A stretch of 64,000 nt of DNA, from the NCBI GenBank assembly GCA_905215695.1, contig CAJMQN010000004.1, forward strand, positions 62,001-126,000. The letters run 5' to 3'. The notes beneath the pieces are model-generated. The model did no database searches. It worked only from the letters and a program-made list of their open reading frames with translations, and was not told the DNA's origin. The position numbers and the translations under genes were made by a program. Below, one piece after another: positions 7,379-16,084 of this stretch (position 1 is its first letter; each line of letters starts with the position of its first letter). This DNA comes from an uncultured bacterium (GTDB taxonomy: Bacteria > Bacillota > Clostridia > Christensenellales > HGM11417).

Positions 7379-8620
7379 CTATGCGCTCTCTTCCCGTTTC
7401 TTTTCCGCCTTACGGATGATGCGCGGTTCCGCTTTTCCCTCGATAAAGTCCTTGGTTACGACAACTTTTTCAACGTCCGTTTCATTGGGGATGTCGAACA
7501 TCAGCTTTAAAAGCCGGCTCTCCAAAATCGTGCGCAAGCCGCGCGCACCCGTTTTGAGTTCGATGGACTTCTTCGCCACCGACTCGATTGCCGCAGGCTC
7601 GAAATCAATCTCCACATTGTCGTAGGAGAACAGTGTCTCGTACTGCTTGACAATCGCGTTCTTGGGTTCGGTCATAATCCGCACAAGCGCGCTTTCGTCG
7701 AGCTGGTCAATCGCGACCACGATCGGAATACGCCCCACAAACTCGGGGATAAGCCCGTACTTGATGAGGTCGTGCGGCTGAATGTCGTGCACAAGTTCCG
7801 AATACTTGACCTCTTTGTCCCCGATGGAGTTTCCGAACCCGAGGGATTTGACGTTTTTGCGCTTTTCGATGATCTTCTCGAGCCCGACGAACGCTCCGCC
7901 GCAGATGAACAGAATATTCGTCGTGTCAATCTGAATGAGTTCCTGATGCGGGTGTTTGCGCCCGCCCTGCGGCGGCACATTCGCGACCGTGCTCTCGATA
8001 ATCTTTAAAAGCGCCTGCTGTACGCCCTCGCCCGATACGTCCCGCGTAATCGAAACGTTTTCGCCCTTCTTGGTGATCTTGTCGATTTCGTCGATATAGA
8101 TGATTCCCTTCTGCGCCCGTTCCACGTCGTAGTCCGCGTTCTGAATGAGCTTTAAGAGAATGTTCTCCACATCCTCGCCCACGTAGCCCGCCTCGGTCAG
8201 CGTCGTCGCGTCCGCGATGGCAAAGGGCACGTTGAGAATCTTGGCGAGCGTGCGCGCGAGCAAGGTCTTTCCGCACCCCGTCGGACCGAGCAGAAGAACA
8301 TTGCTCTTGTCAATCTCCACCCCGTTCTTCTTGGGCTGGAACATAATTCTCTTATAGTGATTGTACACCGCGACGGAGAGAACCTCTTTCGCCTCGTCCT
8401 GCCCGATGATATATTCGTCGAGTTTCTCCTTGATTTCGGCGGGCTTTAAAAGGTTGATTTCTTTATCCTCTCCCGCGGATTCGCTCTTCAATATCTCGTC
8501 GCAGATCTCGATGCACTGGTCGCAGATATAGATGCCGTTGGGACCTGCGATCAGTTTTTTGACGAGTTCCTTGCTCTTGCCGCAGAAACTGCAGATCATA
8601 TGGTTGCCGTTATTACTCAT
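7379..8620 (-). CDS. clpX: ATP-dependent Clp protease ATP-binding subunit ClpX
   Basis: ClpX unfolds substrates and feeds them to ClpP. The 413-residue protein has the N-terminal C4 zinc-binding domain (Cys10, Cys13, Cys33, Cys36), Walker A GPTGCGKT at 112-119, a Walker B region IIYIDEIDKI and the sensor region GARGLR near 350. It lies downstream of clpP but is separated from it by a strong hairpin, and no separate promoter is visible in the short gap. Confidence 0.98.
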   Translation of the reverse strand: MSNNGNHMICSFCGKSKELVKKLIAGPNGIYICDQCIEICDEILKSESAGEDKEINLLKPAEIKEKLDEYIIGQDEAKEVLSVAVYNHYKRIMFQPKKNGVEIDKSNVLLLGPTGCGKTLLARTLAKILNVPFAIADATTLTEAGYVGEDVENILLKLIQNADYDVERAQKGIIYIDEIDKITKKGENVSITRDVSGEGVQQALLKIIESTVANVPPQGGRKHPHQELIQIDTTNILFICGGAFVGLEKIIEKRKNVKSLGFGNSIGDKEVKYSELVHDIQPHDLIKYGLIPEFVGRIPIVVAIDQLDESALVRIMTEPKNAIVKQYETLFSYDNVEIDFEPAAIESVAKKSIELKTGARGLRTILESRLLKLMFDIPNETDVEKVVVTKDFIEGKAEPRIIRKAEKKREESA

Positions 8621-8645
8621 GTCGAAAAATCTCCGCTATTAAATC

Positions 8646-8680
8646 AAAAAGCTAACAAAATCCGGTTTTGTTAGCTTTTT
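8646..8680 (-). terminator. Hairpin terminator between clpP and clpX
   Basis: A perfect 15-bp stem (AAAAAGCTAACAAAA with its complement) around a 5-base loop ends in a T-run on both strands. On the minus strand it lies 4 bases after the clpP stop codon and 26 bases before the clpX start. Confidence 0.85.
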
Positions 8681-8684
8681 CCAC

Positions 8685-9272
8685 TCACTTCTTTCTCGGG
8701 GAATATACCTTGTCGATCAAACCGTACGCGAGCGCTTCGTCCGCGCTCATGTAGTTGTCCCGATCCACGTCCTTTTCGATGACCTCGATGGGCTTTCCGG
8801 TATTCTCCGCCAAAATCTTATTGAGCTTTTCCTTCGTTTTGATGATGTGTTTTGCCTGAATTTCGATGTCGCTCGCCTGCCCCTGCGCGCCGCCCAAGGG
8901 CTGGTGAATCATGATTTCGCCGTTGGGAAGCGAAAAACGCTTGCCCTTGGCTCCGCTCGACAGGAGAAACGCACCCATGCTCGCCGCAAGCCCGATACAG
9001 ATGGTCGAAACGTCGCTCTTGATATAGTTCATCGTGTCGTAAATGGCAAGCCCTGCGGAAACCGAACCGCCCGGGCTGTTGATATACAGATAGATGTCCT
9101 TGTCGGGGTCCTTGCCCTCTAAATAGAGAAGCTGGGCTACCACCGTGTTCGCCGTGTTGTCGTCGATTTCCCCGGAGAGAAATACGATTCTGTCTTCAAG
9201 CAGGCGGGAATAGATGTCGTAGGAGCGTTCGCCGTTGTTGGACTGCTCCACGACCATGGGAATCAATGGCAT
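8685..9272 (-). CDS. clpP: ATP-dependent Clp protease proteolytic subunit ClpP
   Basis: ClpP is the barrel-shaped serine protease that works with ClpX and other unfoldases. The 195-residue protein carries the catalytic triad Ser98 (GLAASMGAF), His123 (MIHQP) and Asp172 (DVDRDNYM), with the usual N-terminal processing region. It follows the trigger factor gene by 38 bases, the conserved tig-clpP-clpX order. Confidence 0.98.
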   Translation of the reverse strand: MPLIPMVVEQSNNGERSYDIYSRLLEDRIVFLSGEIDDNTANTVVAQLLYLEGKDPDKDIYLYINSPGGSVSAGLAIYDTMNYIKSDVSTICIGLAASMGAFLLSSGAKGKRFSLPNGEIMIHQPLGGAQGQASDIEIQAKHIIKTKEKLNKILAENTGKPIEVIEKDVDRDNYMSADEALAYGLIDKVYSPRKK

Positions 9273-9310
9273 TGTTTACACCTCGATGATTTACTTTGTA
9301 TCTTTCGTCC

Positions 9311-10594
9311 TTATTTCACGGGATTGAGCTTTTTCAGAAGGTCGATGAGTTTGTTGCCCACGATATCGTTTTTGATATACTCGAGCTGGCGCTCCTCCAC
9401 CGTCTTCTTGTATTCCTCAACAGGCTTTTTGACGCTCTCGGCAAGCTCCGCGATTCTCGCGTCCACCTCTTCCTCGGTTGCCTCAATCTTTTCCTGTTTC
9501 TCGATTGCCTCAAAGACAAGGCGGGTCTTGACCGTCTTTTCCGCGCGCTCGGAGTAGCTTTCGCGAAGCTGTTCCATCGTCTGTCCGGTGTACTTCAAAA
9601 AGTCCTCGATCTTCGCACCCTGATACATGAGACGATAGCTCATCTCCTGAATCATCGCGTCAATCTGGCTGTCGATCATGCACTTCGGAATTTCGCCCTG
9701 CACGCCTTCGCAAATCTTCTCGACGAGCGCGTTCTCCATATCGGTCTCCGCGCGCTTGTCGTTCTTCTCCTGCAATTTTTTGCGAACGTCCGCCTTGTAC
9801 GCGTCAAACGTATCGAATTCGGAAACGTCCTTTGCGAACTCGTCGTTGAGCTCGGGCAGAACCTTGACCTTGATTTCGTGCACTTTGACCGCAAACACAG
9901 CATCTTTTCCCGCGAGTTCGGGCGTATAGTTGTCCGGGAACTTCACGTTGATGTTCTTCTCTTCGCCGACCTTCATTCCGACAACCTGCTCCTCAAAGCC
10001 CGGAATGAACATGCCGGAGCCGATGGTCAGATCCTGTTTCTCCGCGGTGCCACCGGGGAATTTAACCCCATCAACGCTTCCGCTGTAGTCGATGGTCACG
10101 ATGTCGCCGTCCTGTGCCGGACGGTCGTCCGCGGGGTTTAAGGAAGAGGCGCGCTCCTGCGCCGCCTTGATCTCCGCGTCCACCTCGTCGTCCGTAACAT
10201 TATACTCTATTTTTTCAATCTTTATACCTTTGTACTTCTCGACCTTAAGCTCGGGTTTTAAGGTGACGGTCGCAATAAAGCTCACGCCCTTTTCGGACAG
10301 GTCTCCGATTTCGACGTCGGGGCGGTCCACCGGGAAGAGTTCGGGTTCCTTGTCGAGAACCTCGCCGTAATACTTGGGAAAGCTCTCGTTGAACGCCTCC
10401 TCGAAAAAGACGCCTTCGCCATAGACACGCTCGATCACCTTCATGGGCACATGTCCCTTGCGGAATCCCTGTACGGAATACTTTCCGCGGGTCTTTTGAT
10501 ATGCGGATTCGAGCGCATTCTGCCACTCCGCCGCGTCCATTTCGATTGTGATCTTCGCCTTGCCCTCGGCCGACTTGTCCACGCTGTAGTTCAT
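9311..10594 (-). CDS. tig: Trigger factor
   Basis: Trigger factor is the ribosome-bound chaperone and prolyl isomerase that meets nascent chains. The 427-residue protein has the N-terminal ribosome-binding domain with FRKGHVPMKVIE (the F-R-K-G signature), a central FKBP-type isomerase domain (DGDIVTIDYSG) and a long helical C-terminal domain. The ATG at 10594 is preferred over an in-frame TTG four codons upstream, because GGAGG sits 5 bases before the ATG and overlaps the TTG. It heads tig-clpP-clpX. Confidence 0.95.
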   Translation of the reverse strand: MNYSVDKSAEGKAKITIEMDAAEWQNALESAYQKTRGKYSVQGFRKGHVPMKVIERVYGEGVFFEEAFNESFPKYYGEVLDKEPELFPVDRPDVEIGDLSEKGVSFIATVTLKPELKVEKYKGIKIEKIEYNVTDDEVDAEIKAAQERASSLNPADDRPAQDGDIVTIDYSGSVDGVKFPGGTAEKQDLTIGSGMFIPGFEEQVVGMKVGEEKNINVKFPDNYTPELAGKDAVFAVKVHEIKVKVLPELNDEFAKDVSEFDTFDAYKADVRKKLQEKNDKRAETDMENALVEKICEGVQGEIPKCMIDSQIDAMIQEMSYRLMYQGAKIEDFLKYTGQTMEQLRESYSERAEKTVKTRLVFEAIEKQEKIEATEEEVDARIAELAESVKKPVEEYKKTVEERQLEYIKNDIVGNKLIDLLKKLNPVK

Positions 10595-10634
10595 ATTGTC
10601 CTCCAAATTCTTTTCCGTGTTAAATTGCCCATAT

Positions 10635-10663
10635 ATAGTAGCATATTTTTCTCATTTAAGCAA
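10635..10663 (-). promoter_or_regulatory. Promoter of tig-clpP
   Basis: On the minus strand TTGCTT (10658-10663) is 17 bases from TACTAT (10635-10640), about 40 bases before the tig start. Confidence 0.65.
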
Positions 10664-10695
10664 TTAAATTCCGTGAACAAATGCAAGATTGTTGG

Positions 10696-10724
10696 TTGTA
10701 AGACAGGCGAATTTGTGGTATACT
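10696..10724 (+). promoter_or_regulatory. Promoter of rqcH
   Basis: On the plus strand TTGTAA (10696-10701) is 17 bases from TATACT (10719-10724), 35 bases before the rqcH start codon. Confidence 0.7.
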
Positions 10725-10758
10725 GCTAAAGATAAGATATGGAGACAAGGAGACTTTC

Positions 10759-12426
10759 ATGCCGCAGGACGCCTTTACGATACGCTATCTGACACGGGAA
10801 CTCGCCGAGGAACTCACGGGTGCGAAGATCACCAAGATCAATCAACCCTTTCCCGACGAAATTTTGCTGTATCTCTTTTGTAAACAGAAAACGCGTCGTT
10901 TAATCATTTCCGCGAACCCGAATTTGTGCCGTATGCACTTTACCGAGGAGAGTTTTCCAAATCCTGCGCAGGCGCTCTCCTTTCAGATGACCCTGCGCAA
11001 GCATATCTCGAACGGCACTGTCGAAGAGGTCTCCCAAGATCCCTTCGAACGGGTCGTTCGGTTTCGGATTTCCACGAAAAACGAGCTTTCGGACTATGAG
11101 GTCCACACCCTCGTCTGCGAGCTCACCGGGCGCACGGCAAATCTTTTGCTCCTGCGGGAGGACGGCACGATTGTCGCCGCTCTGCACACGACGAGTCTCG
11201 AAGCGGAACGGCGGATTCTACCCAATCTTCCCTATCCGCCGCTTGCGCAGGACAAGCTGAACCCCGACGACGAAAACGCCGTCCGGGAGGCGCTCCAATC
11301 CTTCGAGGGCGACATCAAACATTTTCTTCTCAAAAAATGCAAAGGTTTTTCAAAGCAGACCGCCGCGGAAATTGCGGATTCCCTGACAGGCGACCCCGCA
11401 AGCGGGATTGCCGCGTTTTGCGCTAAAACCGCAGACCCTTGCGTACTCTTTCACGGGGACGCGCCCGCGGACTATTTCGCGTTTCCCTACCGCACGGCGG
11501 GCGAGGATTACCGAGGGTATTCCACCCTCTCCGAGGCGATTTCGGCGTACTTCTCCGAAAAAAATCTGCGACAGCGTTTCCGTGACAAGTCAGCGCCCTT
11601 GCGGAGCGCGCTCAAAGGGCAGATTACCAAGCAGGAGAAAAAATTACAGCGCATCTCCGAAAAGCTCCTCGAGTGCGAGGATATGGAAAAGTACCGCATA
11701 TACGGAGAGCTTGTCACTTCAAACCTCTTCCGCGTCAAACGGGGAGATAAAGAACTCCTTTGCCAAAATTACTATGAGCCGGACTGCCACGAAATTCGGA
11801 TTCCCCTCGACGTTCAGCTCGAACCCGCGCAGAACGCGCAGAAGTACTATAAGCGGTACGCGAAACTCAAAACCGCAAAGGACTACGCCCTCGCACAGCG
11901 GGAAGAGAGCGAACGGACGCTCGATTATCTGCGGTCGGTGGAATACTCTTTCTCCGTATGTACGCGGTTCGAGGAGGTCGCGGAGCTGACCGCCGAACTA
12001 CAGAGCGCAGGTATTCTCAAAAAAACGGCGCAGAAGAAAAAACAGAAGGAAGAGAAGATTACTCCCTTCCTCTTCGAGTGCGACGGATACCGCATTGCGG
12101 TGGGCAAAAACAATCTGCAAAACGATGTCCTCTCCTTTAAGACCGCGCAAGCCGGGGATATCTGGCTTCACGCAAAGGACTACCACGGCTGTCACACCCT
12201 CATTCTCAACAACGGCGGCAAGGTTCCGGACAAGGTCGTCGAGGTCGCTGCAGAGATTGCCGCTTTCTATTCGCAGGCGGACAGGGAGAGCAAAACCGTC
12301 GTCGATTATGTGGACAAGAAATTTTTGAAAAAGCCCCCCGCATCCCCCGCCGGTTACGTCATCTACTCCAACTTCAAATCCATCGTCGTCAAGCCCAATG
12401 CGCACGAGGAACTCATGAGAAAATAA
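10759..12426 (+). CDS. rqcH: Ribosome quality control protein RqcH (NFACT family)
   Basis: RqcH binds stalled 50S subunits carrying peptidyl-tRNA and recruits tRNA-Ala to add C-terminal alanine tails, which mark the chain for ClpXP. The 555-residue protein has NFACT-N (start through about 200), a helical coiled-coil middle (about 270-430) and NFACT-R at the end with DIWLHAKDYHGCHTLI near 470-490. Older annotation calls this family fibronectin-binding protein. It is divergent from tig-clpP-clpX, which fits a quality-control neighbourhood. AAGGAGA precedes the ATG. Confidence 0.93.
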   Translation: MPQDAFTIRYLTRELAEELTGAKITKINQPFPDEILLYLFCKQKTRRLIISANPNLCRMHFTEESFPNPAQALSFQMTLRKHISNGTVEEVSQDPFERVVRFRISTKNELSDYEVHTLVCELTGRTANLLLLREDGTIVAALHTTSLEAERRILPNLPYPPLAQDKLNPDDENAVREALQSFEGDIKHFLLKKCKGFSKQTAAEIADSLTGDPASGIAAFCAKTADPCVLFHGDAPADYFAFPYRTAGEDYRGYSTLSEAISAYFSEKNLRQRFRDKSAPLRSALKGQITKQEKKLQRISEKLLECEDMEKYRIYGELVTSNLFRVKRGDKELLCQNYYEPDCHEIRIPLDVQLEPAQNAQKYYKRYAKLKTAKDYALAQREESERTLDYLRSVEYSFSVCTRFEEVAELTAELQSAGILKKTAQKKKQKEEKITPFLFECDGYRIAVGKNNLQNDVLSFKTAQAGDIWLHAKDYHGCHTLILNNGGKVPDKVVEVAAEIAAFYSQADRESKTVVDYVDKKFLKKPPASPAGYVIYSNFKSIVVKPNAHEELMRK

Positions 12427-12459
12427 AAAAGAGAGAGAACGCTTTGTTCTCTCTCTTTT
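12427..12459. terminator. Bidirectional terminator between rqcH and rplS
   Basis: A 14-bp perfect stem (AAAAGAGAGAGAAC with its complement) with a 5-base loop is flanked by A- and T-runs and serves both converging genes. Confidence 0.85.
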
Positions 12460-12461
12460 CT

Positions 12462-12815
12462 TTAGTCGATTTTTTCTTTGACTTTTGCCGCCTTTCCGGT
12501 GAGTTCTCTCAAGTAGAAGAGTTTCGCCCTTCTGACCGAACCCTTGCGCACCACTTCGATCTTGTCCACACGGGGAGACTGGATCATGAACGTCCGCTCC
12601 ACGCCGACGCCGAAAGACATTCTGCGCACCGTAAAGGTCTCCGAAAGACCGCCGTTTCTGCGCGCGATGCACACGCCTTCAAACGCCTGCAGTCTCTCGC
12701 GCGAGCCCTCGACGACTTTTACCCACACTTTGACGGTGTCGCCCACGGCGAATTGAGGAAGTTCCTTCTTTAAAAGACTTTCCTGTTCGAGAATAGAGAT
12801 GAGTTTGCTTTTCAT
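12462..12815 (-). CDS. rplS: 50S ribosomal protein L19
   Basis: L19 sits at the 30S-50S interface. The 117-residue product begins MKSKLISILEQE and contains FAVGDTVKVWVKVVEG, FEGVCIARRNGG and the C-terminal RRAKLFYLRELTGKAAK typical of L19. The frame stays open upstream, but an AGGAGGT site fixes the ATG at 12815. In Bacillus rplS lies inside the rimM-trmD-rplS-rbgA operon. Here it is outside it with its own promoter and leader, just downstream of yraN. Confidence 0.97.
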   Translation of the reverse strand: MKSKLISILEQESLLKKELPQFAVGDTVKVWVKVVEGSRERLQAFEGVCIARRNGGLSETFTVRRMSFGVGVERTFMIQSPRVDKIEVVRKGSVRRAKLFYLRELTGKAAKVKEKID

Positions 12816-12837
12816 AGACTTATACCTCCTATAACAA

Positions 12838-12880
12838 GATGTTCGTAAATCCACGAAATTTTCCGAATCAGAGGAACATC
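12838..12880 (-). promoter_or_regulatory. Structured leader of rplS (candidate L19 autoregulatory element)
   Basis: The roughly 73-base untranslated leader of rplS contains GATGTTC paired with GAACATC closing a long imperfect hairpin that ends about 10 bases before the AGGAGG site. Ribosomal protein leaders of this kind are known for L19 in Firmicutes. The match here is by position and structure only. Confidence 0.4.
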
Positions 12881-12894
12881 CGAAGTCTTTTCCA

Positions 12895-12923
12895 AATATA
12901 CCATAAATCCAAAAAAAACGCAA
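12895..12923 (-). promoter_or_regulatory. Promoter of rplS
   Basis: On the minus strand TTGCGT (12918-12923) is 17 bases from TATATT (12895-12900), which has an upstream TG (extended -10). It begins just after the yraN stop codon. Confidence 0.65.
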
Positions 12924-12934
12924 CTGATTTTCAG

Positions 12935-13276
12935 CTAAAATGCGTCTTTTATGTGCGTTATTTTCTCTTCCGTCACTTCAATCACGTCGAAACGTGCACG
13001 AAACCCCGTAAGGTCGTATTTTTTCAGGTACGCCGCCGCGCCCATGCGGTATCTCGCCTGCCGTTTCGCGTCCACTGCCTCGCGCGGGAGACCGAAACTT
13101 TTTCCCGCGCGGGTCTTGACCTCCACAAATACGATAACTCCATCTTTCTCGCAGACAATGTCCATTTCACAGGTTGTCCGGACGTTTCTGCCGAGGATTT
13201 TATACTTCTCTCTGCGCAGAAATTTTACCGCAAGTTCCTCGCCGCTTTCCCCGAGGTTGCGGTTGTGCAGACTCAC
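12935..13276 (-). CDS. YraN family protein (UPF0102, predicted endonuclease fold)
   Basis: The 113-residue protein matches the YraN/UPF0102 family, a restriction-endonuclease-like fold of unknown role. The visible signature is an N-terminal GESGEELAVKFL helix and the metal-site pattern CEMDIVCEKDGVIVFVEVK. It begins with GTG at 13276, overlapping the rnhB stop codon by four bases, so it is translationally coupled. It sits beside rnhB, as it does in many bacteria. Confidence 0.88.
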   Translation of the reverse strand: MSLHNRNLGESGEELAVKFLRREKYKILGRNVRTTCEMDIVCEKDGVIVFVEVKTRAGKSFGLPREAVDAKRQARYRMGAAAYLKKYDLTGFRARFDVIEVTEEKITHIKDAF

Positions 13277-13938
13277 GTTTCGTCCTCTGCCGCCGAAGCC
13301 TCGTCAAACAGGCTCCGCTGTTCGGCGCGGGCGTCGAATTTCTTTAAAAAACTCTCGCGATGAATCGGACTTCTGCCGTACTTTTCGAGCGCGGCGAGGT
13401 GCTCGCGCGTGCCGTAACCCTTGTGCCGCGCAAAGCCGTATTCCGGAAATTTCCGGTCGTATTCCTCCATAAGTCTGTCCCGCGTGACTTTTGCGAGAAT
13501 GGAAGCGCAGGCGATCGAATAACTCCGGGCGTCCCCGTGCACGATTGCCTCCGAAGGAATCCCGAAGTCAAGCTTTACCGCATCTACAAGGACGATTTCC
13601 GGGCGGACGGGGAGAGCCGCTACGCTCTCGAGCATTCCCCGCTTGGTTGCGTTTAAGATATTGATTTCGTCGATGACCTTATGGTCGAGAAGAGAGACAT
13701 GATAGCAAACCGCGCGCTCCGTAATCAGCGCATACAGCCGTTCCCGCTCCTTCGCGGAAAGCTGTTTGCTGTCGTTTACGCCCGGAATCGGGTCGCCGAG
13801 CGGCATGATACACGCCGCGACGGACACAGGACCTGCGAGCGGTCCTCTGCCCGCTTCGTCCACGCCGCAGATGATTTTTTTGCCCTGCGATATGTACGCG
13901 CGCTCGAATGCAAAGAGGTCGGAGAGGATTTTAGCCAT
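13273..13938 (-). CDS. rnhB: Ribonuclease HII
   Basis: RNase HII cleaves RNA in RNA-DNA hybrids and starts excision of misincorporated ribonucleotides. The 221-residue protein has the catalytic GVDEAGRGPLAGPV (Asp27, Glu28), Asp119 in EIVLVDAV and a downstream HGDARS. The open frame extends upstream into rbgA, but GGAG followed by the ATG at 13938 gives the natural start. The gene overlaps the end of rbgA by 8 bases. Confidence 0.96.
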   Translation of the reverse strand: MAKILSDLFAFERAYISQGKKIICGVDEAGRGPLAGPVSVAACIMPLGDPIPGVNDSKQLSAKERERLYALITERAVCYHVSLLDHKVIDEINILNATKRGMLESVAALPVRPEIVLVDAVKLDFGIPSEAIVHGDARSYSIACASILAKVTRDRLMEEYDRKFPEYGFARHKGYGTREHLAALEKYGRSPIHRESFLKKFDARAEQRSLFDEASAAEDET

Positions 13939-14794
13939 TGTTTTCTCCTCCGTACTCGCGGGCGCGCTCGAGCGTGATTCTGCCGAGCCGCCCCTTTCGG
14001 AAATCGTCCAAAAGCGCGCGGCTCCCCCGCTCGTAATCCGTTTCTCCGCCGCGGAAGAAATATCCGCGCTTCTTGCAGATTGCCTCAAACACCTCGAGCG
14101 GCTCGCCCTCGAGAGACACGCCGTAGCGCTCGGCAAGTCTGTCCGGACAGATCGAACGCATTTCGTCGAGATAGAAAAGCGAGAGCGTGGGCAGGTCCAG
14201 AACGTCGTCGCTGATACTTCCGCAATACGCGAGATGGCGGGCGAGACGCTGGTCGGGGAATTTATGCCAAAGCGTGCCCGGCGTATCCAATAGCTCGTAG
14301 CCCTTGTTCAACCGAATCCACTGTTTGCCCCGGGTCACGCCCGGTTTATCCCCCGTCGCCGCGCGCTTTTCGCCCGCAATCGAGTTTAAGATTGTCGATT
14401 TTCCGCAGTTCGGAACGCCCACGATCATCGCTCGCAGGGTGAGGTTGACGCCCTTCGTCTTCATCGCCGACAGCTTGTCCGAGAGCAAAGCGTTGAGTTT
14501 GGAAACCACAAGTCCCCCGATTGCGCGGTTGGAGGAGACGACGGACACCGCGGCGCTCCTCTCCGAGGTCAGCGCGCGCGTCCATTCCGCGGTTGCAGTT
14601 GCGTCCGCGAGGTCGCTCTTGGAGAGCAGAAAGAGACGGGGTCGGTCGCCGGCGAGACTGTCGAGTTTCGGGTTCAGACACGCCGCGGGACAGCGGGCAT
14701 CCAGCACGTAGAGTACGCAGTCCACGAGCTTGATATTGTCCTCCATCATGCGGAGCGCCTTGGTCATGTGTCCCGGAAACCACTGAATCAGCAA
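13931..14794 (-). CDS. rbgA: Ribosome biogenesis GTPase A (RbgA/YlqF)
   Basis: RbgA is the circularly permuted GTPase needed for a late step of 50S assembly. The protein begins IQWFPGHMTKA, has G4 SKSDLA, then G1 GVPNCGKSTI and G3 DTPGTLW, which is the permuted order of the family. The best start is TTG at 14794 (287 residues), 8 bases after GGAGG. It overlaps the trmD stop by 7 bases, which suggests coupling. The much longer open frame upstream is out-of-frame trmD sequence. Confidence 0.93.
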   Translation of the reverse strand: MLIQWFPGHMTKALRMMEDNIKLVDCVLYVLDARCPAACLNPKLDSLAGDRPRLFLLSKSDLADATATAEWTRALTSERSAAVSVVSSNRAIGGLVVSKLNALLSDKLSAMKTKGVNLTLRAMIVGVPNCGKSTILNSIAGEKRAATGDKPGVTRGKQWIRLNKGYELLDTPGTLWHKFPDQRLARHLAYCGSISDDVLDLPTLSLFYLDEMRSICPDRLAERYGVSLEGEPLEVFEAICKKRGYFFRGGETDYERGSRALLDDFRKGRLGRITLERAREYGGENNG

Positions 14795-15534
14795 TCCTTC
14801 TTCCTCCGTTTCGCCCGGCATTCCGCGCGCCGGCGCTCTTCCTCCAAAAATTCTTTCGCCGCGGCGCTCCGTTCCAAGAGGTCGGGGCGGCGGGCTTTCG
14901 TCACTTCGATGCGCTGTTCCATGCGCCACTTTGCGATGTTCGCATGATGCCCCGAGAGAAGAATTTCGGGGACGGGAACGCCCTCGAAAACCTCCGGACG
15001 GGTGTACTGCGGATACTCCAAAAGTTCGTCCGAAAAGCTCTCCTCGTCCGTCGCGTGTTCCGCGAGCACGCCCTCGACATAGCGGCAGACCGCGTCCGCA
15101 AGCACCATCGCCGGGAGTTCGCCGCCCGTTAACACAAAGTCGCCGACGGAGATTTCCTCGTCGATGAACCCGTCTATCACCCGTTGATCCATGCCCTCGT
15201 AGTGCCCGCACAGCAGAAGGAGACCCGGTTTTTCGGCGAGCTCCTTTACCTTGCGCTGGTCGAGCGTCCTGCCCCGCGGGGAGAGATAGACGCGGTGCAG
15301 GGCGTGCGCACCGTCCACGCTTCGGATTGCGTCCGCGACGGGCTGGGGCATCATCACCATGCCCGCGCCTCCGCCGAAGGGGTAATCGTCGCACTTTTTG
15401 TGCTTATCCCGGGAAAATTCACGAATATCCGTCTCTCGGATTTGCACAAGCCCGCGCTCGCCCGCCCTGCCGAGAATGCTCCCGTGAAGGGGGGCGAACA
15501 TCTCCGGAAACAGGGTCAGGATTTCAATCCTCAT
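14788..15534 (-). CDS. trmD: tRNA (guanine-37-N1)-methyltransferase TrmD
   Basis: TrmD methylates G37 next to the anticodon and prevents +1 frameshifting. The 248-residue SPOUT enzyme shows the knot motifs FGGGAGMVMMP, LLCGHYEGMDQRVID and ISVGDFVLTGGELPA. It follows rimM with an 11-base overlap and precedes rbgA, the classical order. Confidence 0.97.
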   Translation of the reverse strand: MRIEILTLFPEMFAPLHGSILGRAGERGLVQIRETDIREFSRDKHKKCDDYPFGGGAGMVMMPQPVADAIRSVDGAHALHRVYLSPRGRTLDQRKVKELAEKPGLLLLCGHYEGMDQRVIDGFIDEEISVGDFVLTGGELPAMVLADAVCRYVEGVLAEHATDEESFSDELLEYPQYTRPEVFEGVPVPEILLSGHHANIAKWRMEQRIEVTKARRPDLLERSAAAKEFLEEERRRAECRAKRRKKDC

Positions 15535-16030
15535 AACAGCTGACCTCGGAAAAGCCCGCGCGATTTAGGACGATTCTGCCGTTCTCGGGTTCGATACTCT
15601 CCACTGCCTTTGCGACGGCGGGAAAGAGCACCCTACCCTTTTCGGTGCGCACGACGTAGGTGTCGATGGCATAGGTCTGCAGAACGTCCTCGAGAACGCC
15701 CAATTTCTCGCCGTCCGAAAACACGACGTCACAGCCCAAGAGGTCGCAGATAAGATACCGCCCCTCTTCCAAGACCACATCCTCGCGGTCGATGGAGAGA
15801 AATTTTCCGGCGGCATCCTCCGCCTGCGTTCGGGTCACGAGTTTATCGAGGTACAGATAGACGAACCCGCCCGCCATGCGACAGCCGAGCACCCGCATGG
15901 GCGCGCCCTCCACGTTCACCCGTTTCAGTTCGAAAAAGCGCGCGGGGTCGTCGCAGATGGGCTTGACCTTGATTTCGCCCTTGATTCCCTGCGCTTTCAG
16001 TATCTGACCGACGACGATTTGCTCCTGCAT
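15524..16030 (-). CDS. rimM: 16S rRNA processing protein RimM
   Basis: RimM assists maturation of the 30S head and binds S19. The 168-residue protein has the N-terminal RimM barrel (VGQILKAQGIKGEIKVKP) and the C-terminal PRC-barrel (LGCDVVFSDGEKLGVLEDVL). It lies between khpA and trmD as in other Firmicutes. Confidence 0.94.
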   Translation of the reverse strand: MQEQIVVGQILKAQGIKGEIKVKPICDDPARFFELKRVNVEGAPMRVLGCRMAGGFVYLYLDKLVTRTQAEDAAGKFLSIDREDVVLEEGRYLICDLLGCDVVFSDGEKLGVLEDVLQTYAIDTYVVRTEKGRVLFPAVAKAVESIEPENGRIVLNRAGFSEVSCYED

Positions 16031-16084
16031 ACCTTCCTCCGCATAAAGACGCGGGGATACAACGCAAATTGTATCCCCGTTCGG

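Noticed and set aside
13939..14136. N-terminal extension of the RNase HII frame
   Set aside because: It overlaps rbgA coding sequence and has no family similarity; a ribosome binding site supports the ATG at 13938.
14795..15394. Long N-terminal extension of the RbgA frame
   Set aside because: It is an alternate frame of trmD; the RbgA family starts at IQWFPGHM.
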